Part shown: in pieces, positions 12,301 to 24,379 of the stretch | How the letters are laid out: every line of letters begins with the position of its first letter | How positions within the stretch are numbered: position 1 is the first letter of the stretch | Assembly (NCBI GenBank): GCA_021399435.1 | Contig: JAJTUP010000173.1 | Span: 1-45,988 of the forward strand | Length of the DNA: 45,988 nucleotides | Origin: Diaporthe sp. PMI_573 | Taxonomy: Eukaryota; Ascomycota; Sordariomycetes; Diaporthales; Diaporthaceae | Direction: 5' to 3' | Notes under the pieces: model-generated | What the model saw: only the letters and a program-made list of their open reading frames with translations | What the model was told of the DNA's origin: nothing | Database searches by the model: none | Made by a program: the position numbers and the translations under genes

Positions 12301-14560
12301 GACTTACTACTATTACCTAATATTATACAAAGGGCAGAAGCTGTATAGAAGGCCATAAAAATACTAAGAGGAATTTATATAGAAGTTAATATTAACCAGG
12401 TAATTAATACAAGGAACGGCCCATATATACACAAAGTACTTTTTTTTCTACTAAGAAGTAAAGTTATGGTCTAGAGAGAGAACAAGGGATAGACCAGACC
12501 ATATAAAATTAAAGGGATCGAAGGATATACAATTACTATAAATATAGTTAACGAGCCAACCCAGTTTTATATAATATATATTAAACCCTATTATCAATCT
12601 AACAAAATTATACAACTACTAGACAACAACCTTTCAGAACCACCTCTTTTAGAGCAAATTTAACCAAAGAAGAGAGGGAGACTAAGAAAGCACTCTATAC
12701 AATTCTTACCAAGACTCTTTTTTACCCAAAAGGAGAGAGACAACTACAAGTTAGCTATCAAGCTTTACCAAGACAATATTATCACTACTCTAGGGGCCCG
12801 GTACAAAGAATCAGACGCTATAGAAATTAATACCCTAGCAAATAAAGAAGTCTTTTACTTTATATAATATAACCTAATAGTGTATAAGGCACTAAGAGTC
12901 TACAAGACATACATAGTATAAGAGATTAAGAACAAGTCAACTAGACTAGTCGAAAGTCAAGACTTGTTATATAAGGCTATAGTAATGAGGGTAAAGAAAT
13001 TATTCTTATTTAAGTACCTATAATTTAACGGATGAGCCAGCACATGATTCTAGCCTTAGGACCAACCCTTGTACTATACTTTAGTACAAGGGGGGAGCTT
13101 TAAGACATTACTCAAGTATACACTTAGTTACATAACCTACTTACAAGGACAATTATTACACAACTACCAGCAAAGCTACAAGATAGATACCCTCTAGATA
13201 CAGTCCTCCTAATTAAGAAGCCATTATATAGCCTTACAGAGTCTAGCCTCTACTAGTACAAGACCTATTATATATACTATACTGAATCTCTAAAGATATT
13301 AGTTTCTACATATAACCTATACCTACTATTTACTATAGACAGCCCAGAATCCTTTAGAATTGCAGGACTTTAGACAGACGATACCTTGATCTTTACTACT
13401 ACATGATTCTCAGAAAGAGAAGAAGAAGAACTCTAGAAGAAAGGGTTTCGTATAAAGCTAAAGATAATTCTAGAGGAAAATACCCTAATCAACTTTAATA
13501 GTAGATAAATTTAGAAGGATGGGGATAACATTATCCTTACTTAGAAAGGCTAAGTAAACCAGCTTTATACAATTAATACAGACAAAGAGGACGTACCCTA
13601 ATAATATATTGCATAATGTATAAGAGGAGTATACATAGCTTTAATCTATTAACCAGAAGTATTATACGACTTGTTAACAGCTATATAAGTCAAGAACCCT
13701 GAGGAAAAGGACATGGAGACCTTGAATATATAACTAGGGTAGTAAATAAAAAACCCTGAAAGAGGGCTAATCTACATACTACTTAAACTCGATTATACGA
13801 AGATGTATATCTTTATAGATAGCTTATTTATAAATAACAAGGACCTTATATTACAACTTAGATTTATTATTATACTAGCTACGGAAACTAGCTATATAGA
13901 AACCAATTTTAAGATCTTTAGAAACATTATACACTAGAGCTCAACCAAGTATAAAAGGGTAACCCAGAGTATACTAGCAAGCAAGCTATATAATATGATA
14001 ACTAGATTTAACAGTAGTATAGTACTTAGTATAACAATAAATAGAATTATGGACTATTTAGCTATACTAAGAATCCCAGTAGTAATCTACTTAGATTTAT
14101 AATTACTATATAAATACCTAGTAAAGCTAGGAACTATAGACGAGAAGAGACTTATAATAGACATTATATCTCTCAGGAAATTATATAAGAGGAAAGAAAT
14201 TTCCAAGGTATAATGGATTAATAGCCAAGACAACCCAGCAGATACTTATATAAAGAAGACACTAAATTTAACACTAGAGCAACTTATTTCTACCAATAGA
14301 CTAAAGATTAGGATTAAAGTATATATAGATTACCTGGACTAAAAAGAATAGAGGAAAAAGATGGAGACTACTTAGGTCTAGAGTTATATTAGGAATTAAA
14401 CCCAGGCCTCTAGCTAAAAAGCTAGGATCCTCCCAACTAGACTATATAACTAGAATAAGACCCTTATTATCTCTATTAAAAGAAGAGGAAAAGATATACT
14501 TATAAGAAGGGGCAGGAGAAGAGGTAGCTAATTTAATTATACAAGGATAGACTAAAAAGA
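9400..14560 (+). pseudogene. decayed Copia gag-pol polyprotein
   Basis: The plus-strand frame shows a gag knuckle KYFIYKKKGC-STNY (10921-10965), a CX2CX4CX4H pattern with three RIP changes. The integrase follows, with IIIDV (about 11845), GTNFTLEEF (about 12022), VEAY..ISKIKRVY (E and K catalytic neighbourhood, about 12090) and a C-terminal V-REN-KG-TRPYKI (12469-12510) with TQFYIIYIKPYY (about 12559-12594). Downstream RT/RNase H reads KMYIFIDSLFINNKDL (about 13800) and YLVKLGTIDEKRLIIDI (about 14112). This is followed by WINSQDNPADTYIK. Stops are at TAG/TAA positions consistent with lost CAG/CAA/TGG. Non-functional. Confidence 0.85.
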
Positions 14561-14599
14561 GTAAGAAGAAAAGACTATAGGACAGGCCTAGGATATATA

Positions 14600-14705
14600 A
14601 TAAACAGGCCCAGGACATAGCCAGGACAGCCCCAGGATATATAAAGGATACGGCCAGGATACTTTAGGATATACGAGGACAGAGCCAGGACACCTTAGGA
14701 CATAG
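14600..14705 (+). repeat. degenerate AGCCAGGACA tandem tract in Copia
   Basis: Multiple imperfect copies of GCCAGGACA / GCCAGGATA interspersed with CCTTAGGACATA and TTTAGGATATA blocks lie just after the RNase H region of the nested Copia element. No function is seen. Confidence 0.6.
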
Positions 14706-16101
14706 CCAGGATACTTTAACCGCACGAAAAGCAACTAAAGGTAGACCTAGGGCAGGGTCAGGCTATATAAGAACAGCTAAGAATACTACTATAGCCTGGG
14801 AGAAAGCAAAAACAGGGGACACTTTAGACAAAAGCTTACATCTTATAAAAACAGGATTACATAGAAATTAAGTTAAGAGAAGTTTAGATTTAATATACGA
14901 AAAAGAATCATTATATAAGTAGAGTAGGAAGAGAGCCTACTATTAAAGAAAATCCACTATACAAAAAACCCGACTTCCTACCACCTAAGATCTACCATAC
15001 AACCTAACCTACTTAAAACTAGAATTAATAACCTAGGCATTATGCTATGGGTTAATTACTACAGGCTTGTATTTAACCTTAGGGCTCAGGGTACCTTTAG
15101 CATTAGATTCTTTATTATCTAAAGAATCCTTATTACTTAAATTAGACAGCTAATTATTATCATAATAGTCGTAACGATTTCTATATAACTACTATACATA
15201 CTCTATATAAGCACTCCTATAAAATCTATTAAGGTACAAGCAATGCTTAAAGTACTTAGTTACATAACGGTTACCATACTTTTACGAGCAATAGCCAGCT
15301 ACATTTCTACGCAATTAAATAAGGATTATATAAAAGTAGCTCTCCCAGCAAATAATCTTAGCCCAGGCCTCCTACATTATATCACCCTTAGCTATCTATA
15401 CAGTGATGTCAATAAACAGGAGACAGCAAGTACCACGTTCTTTATCCTAGACTCTTAGTTAGTATAAGGCATAGCTAAGGCAAGAAGGGTAGTACAAATA
15501 CTAGTACATATTACGAGCAGAAAGGCCCGATTTACAGTAGAGGAAGTTAGGATATTCAGGTAGTTTACCCCATTAAAGTTATTAACGAATATACCGCTAA
15601 AGTAAGGCTAGGCATTTGCTATTGTTTAAAGAGGTCAAGAAGTTTTGGTTTAAAGTTTAATTCAAAAAACATACAACGATATATATAGCAGAGTATATGT
15701 ATGTATGTATGTAGGTGTATGTGTCGTATGTTGAAAAGGGAAGAGGAAAGGGAAGCGAAGAAAGAGAAGCAGGCAAAAGCCTTGAAGGCATATAGTATCC
15801 CAGCAATTAGTTAGTACACCTACCACTAGTGTAATAAACTCAAGTAAGTAAGTTACTACCTTCAGAAGGCAGCTCTCATAGCCCTTCCTCAAGAAGCTCT
15901 TTTTATACAAAAGGGAAGGGTTTGAAAAGGGTAGTGTTTTACACACATACGGCGCAATCTTGATTTATATGGAAAATAAAGGAAAAGGCAGCACAACCTA
16001 CCCACGTTAGAAGCTCCGAAAAGCTATTACATACAAGCAGCTCAACCTACTCGTACAACCAGTCTACAAGCATACGGCACTTACAAAGAAAAGATTACCA
16101 G
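14706..16101 (+). other. 3' non-coding region of nested Copia
   Basis: This lies between the polyprotein and the 3' LTR. Only short open stretches occur (for example 15243-15458 and 15662-15946 on the minus strand), without recognisable similarity. A TATG microsatellite sits at about 15696-15712. Base composition becomes less AT-rich from 15700. Confidence 0.5.
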
Positions 16102-16304
16102 TATTGGAATAGCATCAAGCACAGCCGTATGCTTGAGCCTTGATACTGAAGGGATGACTAAGCAGACCGCCTTGGCGTGGGCATATATATTGTACCCACC
16201 GTACGGAGGTCTCCCTTCTCTCTTAGTTAAAAGAATAAGCAAGAATCAACCAACCAAACCCAATCGTCTAACGATACGTACGTACGTATAAAGCCCATTT
16301 AACA
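16102..16304 (+). repeat. 3' LTR of nested Copia (203 bp)
   Basis: Starts TATTGGAATAGCATC (TG changed to TA) and ends CCCATTTAACA. It is the gapless match to 8835-9037. Confidence 0.95.
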
Positions 16305-16309
16305 AAAAT
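16305..16309. other. target-site duplication AAAAT, right copy
   Basis: Direct 5 bp flank of the right LTR, identical to 8830-8834. Confidence 0.9.
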
Positions 16310-18449
16310 ACTATTTTCTATTCTTCTCTTTTCTTTATTTAAATAAGGTTATAGGCTTCTTTAAAGTCAAGGGCTATAAACTATTATACTTCTTATAGTT
16401 AGTCTTATAGTTTCTTAATAAGTAGTAGAAGATACTAATTCTTAATAGTAATATTATTAAGTTATTAATAGTCTATATAAAGTTGTAGCTTACCGTTTTT
16501 CTTAGGTATAAACAGGATTAAATATCTTGCTAGTAATCTTAAAGGTTAAATGTATCCTTTTCTAAGGTTTTTATTAAGGTATTCTTTAAGTGCCTTAAGT
16601 TTTTCCTTATTAAGTCTATAGATTTTGTAAAACCTTGGTGTCTCTTCCTTTTATATGGGGATCTTGTAGTCTTATTGACTGTATTTAAGGATTCCTATAT
16701 TGAGTTCCTCCTAAAATACTTTTCTAAATTTATAGTATTCTCTTAGTATTTATTTAAATCTTGCTAGTACGCTTTATTCCCTATATTGGTATAGATAGAG
16801 GAGGTATTGCTTTATCTCTTATTTATAAATCATGCTATATATTAATTAACTTCGGCCTTTTCTTAAGGTCTTTAAGTAGTCTAATTCTTCTCTGTTTTCC
16901 TAAAGCTAAGTTTCTTTCTAACTGCTTCTAGAGGTATTTATAGGTTTATTTAAGTATGTTTCCTTGCTATTCTTAGTAACTAAACTCTATCCTATACCGT
17001 TAATTGTAACCTTTTTCTAGGGAACAGTATTATCTTAAAAGATCTAGCTAATAGTCTAATTAATTTGGGAATTTGTAGCCTTTAGCCACAAAAGTCTTAA
17101 GATTAGTTTATATTATACTATATCTATAATATCTAAAATTATAGAAGTTTTGTATCCTTAGATTAAGACAAGTAGATAATTAGTCTCTATATTAATTACT
17201 CTATTTCTATATCTTACTTCTATACCTTCTATAGTATTAAGTCTATAGGGGTCTTCCTTCTAATACTATAAAATCTTATCTCAATTAATAATTTTTGGTA
17301 ATATAAAGTTGCTTTAAGCGCCACTATCTAATAGTATGCTATATATTCTTCTGTTAATTTCTACTTTAAGTATAATATATATGTAGGTAGTTGTTTATAT
17401 TGTATATAGGGACCTATAGTCTATAATCAACTATTGTCTCTTTATAGGCAATTATTGTCTTTCCCGATTCCTGCTATACTTAAATCTAGGCTTATATAGT
17501 GTGTTTCTTTTGCTACTGGTTATAGTGCCAGCTTATAAGCTTATATTCTATATGGATGGAATATTTAGGTATTCTATAGTCTTAGGCTTATCGTTATCTT
17601 TGCAGATACTCTAGTGGTAGGTTGGGGCTAAGCTTTAGCATAGTATAGGCTTTTTTTTAGTTATATTTGCTGGATTTTTAGTAGTAGAGTTTATCCTTCT
17701 TATAGACTCTAGTAATAGGTCCTTTACTAAAGCATTAAGAAAATAAGTTATATTAGGCCTTCTCCCTAAAGTATATATAGTAGAGATTCTAGATATAGGA
17801 GACCTAAGAGATTTCCTAATATTCTAGGTATTCTAGCTATAGGTATAGTTTATCGCCTATCCTTCGTTTCTCTAAAGTTTAGTTAAGTTCTCTAACTATT
17901 TAAGCTATTTAGATTCCTATAATAGCAATCCTAGTAATACTAGTATCTAGGGCGATTAAGATACTATATCCTAAATATTTCTTGAGGTTACTATTTAGGT
18001 ATTCTTCTTCCTTTATTGCTTAGTTAGTCTATACTAGACTGCCTTCTTTTAGGGCATTGTCCTAAAAGCTTCCTACTCTAGCATACTTAGTGCTTAAACA
18101 ATCTGAGTTACTATTGTTTATTACTATATCATACAATAGTCCTTGTCTTCCTATAGCTAACTGTTGTTCCTATTAAGGTTCCTTTAGAAATCATCCAGAG
18201 GCTTCTTTCTCTAAAAGATATAGTATACACTGATCATTAAAACAGAAGCTCTAATTAAAGGTTCTATATTATTTATCAGCATCTGCTACTTGCTTAGAGT
18301 TAGGTAGTAGATTGTCTAAATCTTCGGGTTCCTATTTGTTAGGGTAGATTAGACATTCTATATAGAGGCTGGGTTAACATATATAGTTTGTTCTACCTTC
18401 CGGGTATATCGGGCATTATTTATTAAATAAGCAGCTATACTACTTAGGT
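16305..18449 (-). pseudogene. decayed Gypsy protease and RT N-terminal half
   Basis: The minus strand shows the retropepsin active site ILLDSGA (about 17317-17337). It then shows the reverse-transcriptase fingers/palm motif IPKKNGKLQLYIDY (16468-16509), equivalent to the PKKNGKLRLCIDYR motif of chromoviral Gypsy RTs. The frame is cut at 16305 by the nested Copia element. Stops at TAA/TAG are RIP-type. Confidence 0.75.
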
Positions 18450-19430
18450 AGTTCTTATTATTAGATTATATTAATCTATTGTTATCCTTTAGGGACTGGC
18501 TTCTATTATTTTTTAGGCTAGCAACATTTTCTTACAAAGTATCTAGGCTTTCCGCAATTATAGCATTCCTTGCTGGTTGGTTTTCATTATACTACATTAA
18601 GTTCTATAGGGCCTAAATAGATTCCGCTAGCTATACTATTATATTCTCGTTAATATTAGGATTAATAGTTATAATAAAAGCTACTATTATATTAGTACTT
18701 CCTTCCTATATTAAGCTAGTTTTAGGGCTTCTACAAGTTATTAGGTATCTTATATTATTGTTTCTGCCTTTATTTAAAGAGGCAGTTATTAATGTATACA
18801 GCTATAGATATATATTTTGTAAAGTCGTTAGGTTAGTCTAGCTTAGCGATTTTATTCTTAACATCCTCCTTAAGTCTCTTGTAGAACTAGCTTATAAGTA
18901 TATCTTCTCCCCAACTAATATAGGTGGTGAGTTGCTTAAAGTAGGCTATATAGATTAATGTTAACCTAATCTGTCTAAGCTATATAAGTTGTCTTTCGGC
19001 AGTTCTATCTTTGTCTGGGTCTCTGAAAGTATCTTTAAGAGCCTGCTTAAAGTAGTTAAAAGTCTTAAAGATTTTCTTAGTATTATTATCCCAGTCTTTT
19101 TCGTCATTCTCCAGATAGTCCCTTAGGGTTGGTTTAAACTATACAAGTATATTTCCTTTAAGGCAATATCTAGTAAAAATAATCTTATTATAATAAATTT
19201 CAAACTAGAGATAGTTATATTTAAAGTAGGCATAGCACTATATAAGGAATCCTTAGAGGGTTTTCTTATCTCCCTTATAGGGGCTAGGCTTGTTTATCTT
19301 AAAAGCCTTGGCTTGCTAGAATATATAGAGATGTATAATCTCCTACTATAGTTAGCTAATCTATTTACCTATTTCCTTAATAGGGTTAGCTTTAGTCTGG
19401 GTAACTTAAAAGGCAGTAGGAGTCTAAGGT
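18450..19430 (-). pseudogene. decayed Gypsy gag with zinc knuckle
   Basis: The minus strand reads as a typical Ty3/Gypsy capsid: ...YLENDEKDWDNN.., FNYFKQALKDTFRDPDKDR, TAERQL, LRQIR, YFKQLTTYISW, then FYKRLKEDVKNKIAKLD. Further down at 18521-18565 it reads CYNCGKPRYFVRKC. This is a CX2CX4HX4C knuckle in which the histidine codon CAC has become TAC (Y). In-frame TAG/TAA stops occur where CAG/CAA fit. Belongs to the retrotrans_gag family by pattern; non-functional. Confidence 0.75.
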
Positions 19431-19440
19431 ACTATTATAT

Positions 19441-21308
19441 TATTAATATTATATAGTAGGTAACTATATAGCTATACTAAACAAGAGTTGTTAAAATATA
19501 ATAATTACACTAAACCTTTATAGGGTTTAGTAGGTAACCTATAGAGTTTATATTAACAGTATAGCGTAGAGGTAATACTTAACTATATAGTATAAGATAT
19601 AATAATTCTTTAAGTATAATCATTAGCTGTAAGGCTATCTAGTTATTAGACTAAATATTTAGATTAACGACTAAAGAGTCTATTCTATAAAAGCTATCTA
19701 CTATAGTAATAACCATGTCCTTATATATTCTGACTCTTTATCTGTCCTAGTGTTAGACTGCTGGAACTGCGAGTGATTGTTACGGTCCTCCCCTATAGTC
19801 GATAAGACCGCCAACAGTCCTGTCGGTCTACTCTTGTAGGTAGGTCCTAGACCCTAACCCTGGTCTTAGCATAACCCGTGATTCTGCCAACTAGTGCCGC
19901 GAGGCTGGCGTTGTGGCATCTGATCTGGGTTGTCTGGGTCACCCAAACGGGTCCCCTTGGTGCCATTGTGTTGGTTCATCACAGCAGGGTTCAACGGCAG
20001 TCCTTGGCTTCCGGATCCCTCAGTATCCAGCCTCCTAGGTGTCAGAGTCTTAAGTTTGAAGAACCCAGATTAGATTTGCTAGCAAGCGTTGAGGGACCTA
20101 GTCTCTATAATACGACCGTGCTTTAAATGTCGGTGCTATGGGCCCCTAATTATTATGCCGTGAGTCCTGATGTCTAGGCTATAGCTGATGCTTAGTATCT
20201 CTTATTAAGGTCTTATTTATACGTCTCTTCTTAAGTAATACTACTCCACCTAAGTTATTACTAGGTTTTTTACTACATTAGATATCCTGCTACTACTTTA
20301 CTACTAGGATTCGTGCTTGTACTGGGTTGTGAGGGGTAGCTAGCCCACTGTATCTGATATTAGAGGAGTCCTCAGCATTACATTAGCCCTAATTATAGCC
20401 TTGTACTGTTAAGAGCTAGGGGTAGAGCTAGAGTTTAAAGGTCGTTTGTACTTATGCTAGGAACTAACTAGGTTAGCTTTGTATCTACGTTAATTGTGAA
20501 GTTTAGCATTAAAGTTGGGCTTTTAGTGTGAGGAGAGCTACTACTTGGTGTACTACTGCTAGGAGGACATAAGTAAGTAATCTGCCAAGATGCAAGCAGT
20601 GAGGAGTAGCAAAAGGAACTAGAAGAAGGGATTCATTAAATGCTATTAAATATCAGGGTTGCGAATGTTTATAGTATGCGCCTAAATGTGATTAAGCCCA
20701 CCCTTTATGGTAGTTGGATAAGTGGAGAGCCAGCCGCTCGGCAGATCCCGGCATCAACCAAGCTAGTGTTACTAGCCAAAACCCCACCTGGTATGTGCAG
20801 CCGTGGAAATGGTTTCAACCTGATGAAGCAAGTAAGCACGTCGAGTTGGAAGCCAGGCTCTGACAGCAGATGATGCCATGCCCAAACAACCAGAATCGTA
20901 GCATATACGCAGAATCCTCCAGGTCTGAAAGAATTAAAGTCTATCGCGATCTTGATTGCAGAGCCTTCTTCTTTAACTTTGATAACGTACGGCTGCGCCA
21001 GCGAAAACCTATTGCATCTCTTGTCTACTAGTACAATCTCTGGGCCCCGGCTTCTCGACTAAACGACTGATTACTATCCTATAGTCCTTGTAGAAGGATG
21101 CCATATTTGACTTGTCTTACTCTGCCTGGCATGCCTTCCCAGAACTTTTCCAGCCCTAAGAGCCCGACTGCCTAGTTTGCGGGTCGACTTCTGCCCCTGC
21201 TGCCATTTAAGTTAAACCCGACATGTGTCGCTCAGCTACAGTAAGACCTCTATAGGTCCCTGGAGACGCAAGTATCCCTCCTGTATCGCAACTTTACTAG
21301 TCTAAATC
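19441..21308. other. Unassigned repeat-derived region
   Basis: No intact gene. It probably holds the 5' non-coding end of the Gypsy element up to about 19750, then moderately GC sequence of unknown origin. 19850-19959 is a dispersed repeat shared in inverted orientation with 42659-42767. Open stretches at 19878-20126 and 20640-20873 show no family features. Confidence 0.4.
19850..19959 (-). repeat. Dispersed repeat, copy 1 (shared with 42659-42767)
   Basis: Aligns over about 110 bp with the reverse complement of 42659-42767, including ACCCTAACCCTGGTCTTA and GGCTGGCGTTGTGGCAT. On the minus strand both copies read a conserved peptide (CHNAS...RITGY..KTRVRV), so the repeat is probably a coding fragment of an unknown transposon. 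Confidence 0.75.
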
Positions 21309-22002
21309 TCTACAAGCCTCTACTCTACCGGGTTATACTCGGATCTTACTATTTCTTCTACAGCCAAGGAGTACCGCGTGTATCGTGCTATTGTCTGTCC
21401 CCGTTCTGACTTCTTGGCTGCCGCGTGCCGGCACTCTTTCAAAGTATTTATATTGGTCTATATTGTCAAGGCTTTGCACGCTAATGCAAACTTCCTTACA
21501 GGAAACTTCCTTTAGCGTAATTTCCCTTCCCGATAATGAATCTTCTGTCGTCGAGATGATGATAATTTAATACTTGTACCACCTCGACTATTGACATTTA
21601 AATGATATCAACCAGCTTTCTCAGTTGTTAGAGAATCAAGCTCCCGACTGTTTACGCCAATCTTCTAACCGGTCTTAAAATAATGACATAAGATTATCCG
21701 ACCTTCTTTATGCCAAAGTCTATATGCTTCCTGAGAAATATATAATTGGTAGTCTCAAGGGCCTTGCCTTAAGTAAATTTAAGATTCTTGTGCTTTAATA
21801 TCGGGACACTAATGACTTCTTTAATGCAGTTGGCGAGGTTTATACCTCAACCATTGATATTGATCGGGGCTTAAGGGGCGTCGTCCTGGAAGTAATATCT
21901 GCATACTAGGGACTACTGGACTATAAAGAAATAAAAATGCTGCTTGAAAGAGAATGCTTGCTTGCTTATAATCTGATTATATATTACTATTAGAACGGTT
22001 AG
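21309..22002 (+). pseudogene. BTB/POZ-domain protein pseudogene
   Basis: The first exon reads GLYSDLTISSTAKEYRVYRA then IVCPRSDFLAAACRHSFK, the start of a BTB/POZ fold. A 58 bp intron (21444-21501, GTATTT..CTTACAG) with branch-like GCTAAT is still recognisable. The second exon continues ETSFSVISLPDNESSVVEMM, then -YLYHLDY, DLLYAKVYMLPEKYIIGSLK, ALSKFKILVL, and NDFFNAVGEVYTSTIDIDRG. Ancestral Q/R codons have become TAA, TAG or TGA at several sites without a frameshift, which indicates RIP. Fungal BTB proteins of this type are common in Pezizomycotina and of mostly unknown function; many BTB proteins act as Cullin-3 adaptors. The true N-terminus was not found. Confidence 0.8.
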
Positions 22003-22668
22003 CTATGGTTATAAGCTGCATTAATCCCTTCTAAACAGTACCCGTCCTCTTGGGGGAAAAGCATATAGCAGCATTTTGGGGTAGTTTTTAGCCTGAGTGA
22101 TAAGATAAAGAGGTGGGAAAATGAGTGATATAGAATGGGATGAAGTCTGGGCGAATAGATTTTGTAGTTAAAAGTCGACTGTTAAGAGACAATCGCAGGG
22201 GAAAGGATGTAGGCGCTGTATTGGGAGGTTGAGTGAAGAGTGTAAAGCAACGAACTGCTAAAATGGTATAGTAAAGCGACGGAGTGGATTTTATACAAGC
22301 CTAGTTTAAATAGTCTACTTTTAGACTGTCTCTGGGATGTATTCTTTTAATAGCACAGGGATAACAATAAGGCTATATACCGCAGAACTCAAAGCCGTTA
22401 TTTGTTAATGTAACAACTTATAATGAAGACCTAAATCAGAAAGATCGCTATTCTAACTAGCAAATAATCCACCCTTAAGGCCACTGGAAGACTATGCAAT
22501 CTGGCCAACTGTTATTCATTAGATTTTACATTTTGGCTTATAATTTAAGGAAATGGTAATCGAATTCAACTAGTTTTAATTCCAGCAACCAGCGGCTTGA
22601 AACCCAGGGAGACAGAACAAGCCGCGCGACTGCTATGCAGGACAGGAGAGTAGCACAAAAGGGACTTG
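22003..22668. other. No gene recognised
   Basis: Intermediate GC sequence downstream of the BTB pseudogene. Only short open frames without family features were seen. Confidence 0.5.
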
Positions 22669-22790
22669 CTGGCAGCAGAAAAGATACGTACTAACCGGCA
22701 GAAAAAGGTACTTGTTGCCCGGCAGAAAAAGGTACGTACTGACCGGCAGAAAAAGGTACGTACTGACCGGCAGAAAAAGGTACGTACTGC
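22669..22790. repeat. 24-bp tandem repeat, 4 full copies plus one diverged copy
   Basis: Unit CCGGCAGAAAAAGGTACGTA plus CTGA. Full copies lie at 22695-22718, 22719-22742, 22743-22766 and 22767-22790, with a diverged copy at 22669-22694. The unit is 8 codons long; on the minus strand it reads STYLFLPV repeatedly, within an open stretch 22633-22851 that has no other coding support. Confidence 0.9.
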
Positions 22791-23403
22791 TCAACCGGTG
22801 GAATGCAAGCCAAAACGACTGCACCATGCTGGACAATAGCAGCAGCAACATGTAACTTGTTCCAATGTCCTTCGCAACTTTAATCAGTGCTTAGCTGAAA
22901 CTGCTATAGTCAATCGGGTCGGGTCGAACCTACCAACAACCACAGGTTAATAACTATAACCACACCATACTTGAGGTCAATGTCTACAGGTTGGCGGCAT
23001 GCTCGGCCATCTCACGTTCTTCCAATGTCCGCGTTAGGGATAGTTAAGTCTTGCATTGCTTGCAATGTTAAAGTTGGCGTTATATACGCGCCGCAAGAAA
23101 TCAGGTTATTTACAGCTCATATCTATACAGGAATGATTTCGAGGCAGAGTCCTGCCATTTCTTTTCAATCTGCCTTATGATTTATAGTTGAGCAGGGCTA
23201 TGAATGCTATTGGAGATTATAAAGACAACAACTCTAATTCCAGCCAACAATCTATAAGATAGTGAAATTAAAATATCTACAGGATAGGATGATTAATATT
23301 ATTATCCAGAACAGTTGCCAAATGCAGCTACTAATAGACAACAAAACATAGCAACCCCAAAGCCTTATACACATAACCCATCTATATCCCGCAAAGCAAC
23401 AAG
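22791..23403. other. No gene recognised
   Basis: Region between the 24-bp repeat and the 3' end of the chromodomain pseudogene. A short open stretch at 22971-23180 shows no recognisable features. Confidence 0.5.
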
Positions 23404-24309
23404 TCAGGGTAGCCCATGCTGCGCTTCAAAGGCGGCTAGCGCAACTATCCTGAGGAAATTCTTCCATAGTTCCCAGGTCAATTCTTCATAGTGCACCCAT
23501 TTTACCTAAACTTACCAGCCTCTTCCACATCTTCTGCACTCTATAATCTTCCTAATCTTATACTTTACTCTAGATTTCATTAATAGCAGAGCCTGGATAT
23601 TATTTTCTATTAGTAGATATAGATGATTCTTAGCAGGATTTAATTTACTATTGAGAATACAAGCTAGCACTAGGTTGCGCTATATAGCCGGCAGATTAAA
23701 CGTATAACCAGAATCTGGGTTGCTAAACACTGCAGGTTTGTATTTTAAGTAGTAGAGGTATTGCTTAAACCATAGCTGAAACATCGTTGCACTATCTACT
23801 CTCACTTTTATAACATCTACTATCTTAGATAACCATTCTGCAAACTTTATAGATAATGCTTTAACTACCTTTAAAGTTTAAGTCTAAACTTAATATAACT
23901 TAGTATTCTTAGATTAAGAACTAGTCTGCTAACCAGCAGCTATCATATAGGTAGGGTCTAGGGGGTCTACTCTGCACCACCTTAGTAGTCAAGCAACCCA
24001 GTCATTACTACTATCCTTAGAAGAACTATAAGTATCCTCTATAACTTATTAATAAAGCCCTTTCTTATATTAAGAGCTCACTCTACGCCATTTGCACCAT
24101 TATGGGAGTTTACCCTTGTTTATAAGAGGTTGCTGCATACTATCAGCATCAACATTATCACCATAGACGCCAAAAGAGCCAACGCAATCGCAGATACCGT
24201 AGCGGGCTACTAGACTCCTTAAAGACCCATTCCGCTTACTAGGAGGCGAGGAGGCTTAATTATTATGATCACCTCTGCTCACTAAGATAAGAGCTATCTT
24301 ACTATCTTA

Positions 24310-24379
24310 AGTCAAGCGACCCCCCTTCCGCCTACCCCCCGCTTCCGCCCACATTTTCCACCAAAACACCCACTTTTTA
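24310..24379 (+). repeat. left terminal inverted repeat (70 bp)
   Basis: AGTCAAGCGACCCCCCTTCC start. It is the inverse of 25169-25238 with one C/T difference. Confidence 0.93.

Larger units (their letters stand above)
8835..16304 (+). mobile_element. Complete RIP-mutated Ty1/Copia element nested in Gypsy
   Basis: Two 203 bp LTRs (8835-9037 and 16102-16304) bound a 7470 bp element. The flanks carry a perfect 5 bp target duplication AAAAT (8830-8834 and 16305-16309). LTRs end in TG..CA (the right copy starts TA). They differ by 13 transitions and no transversions or indels, as expected for RIP. Internal plus-strand motifs run gag knuckle (10921-10965), integrase (about 11740-12600), RT/RNase H (about 13600-14400). 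Integrase before RT marks it as Copia. It inserted in the opposite orientation into the RT gene of the minus-strand Gypsy element, so it is younger than that element. Confidence 0.93.
7080..19440 (-). mobile_element. RIP-degraded Ty3/Gypsy retrotransposon, split by a Copia insertion
   Basis: The minus strand, read from right to left, gives retroviral-type gag (about 18450-19430), a CCHC knuckle (18521-18565), a retropepsin LLDSGA site (about 17317-17337), the RT block IPKKNGKLQLYIDY (16468-16509), then after the nested element the RT active site YLDN (8696-8707) and probable RNase H and integrase (7.1-8.6 kb). Protease-RT-RNase H-integrase order is diagnostic of Gypsy. The element is interrupted at 8830-16309 by a complete Copia element. 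With that removed, about 280 bp separate the IDY and YLDN motifs, which fits the normal RT spacing. LTRs were not identified, so the ends are approximate. Confidence 0.8.

Noticed and set aside
15243..15458. 71-codon open frame inside the nested Copia
   Set aside because: Lies in the 3' non-coding part of a RIP-dead element, with no recognisable similarity.
15662..15946. 94-codon minus-strand open frame inside the nested Copia
   Set aside because: Partly encoded by a TATG microsatellite and hydrophobic low-complexity sequence; antisense to the element.
22633..22851. 72-codon minus-strand frame with STYLFLPV repeats
   Set aside because: Produced by the 24-bp tandem repeat; no start context, domain or flanking gene structure.
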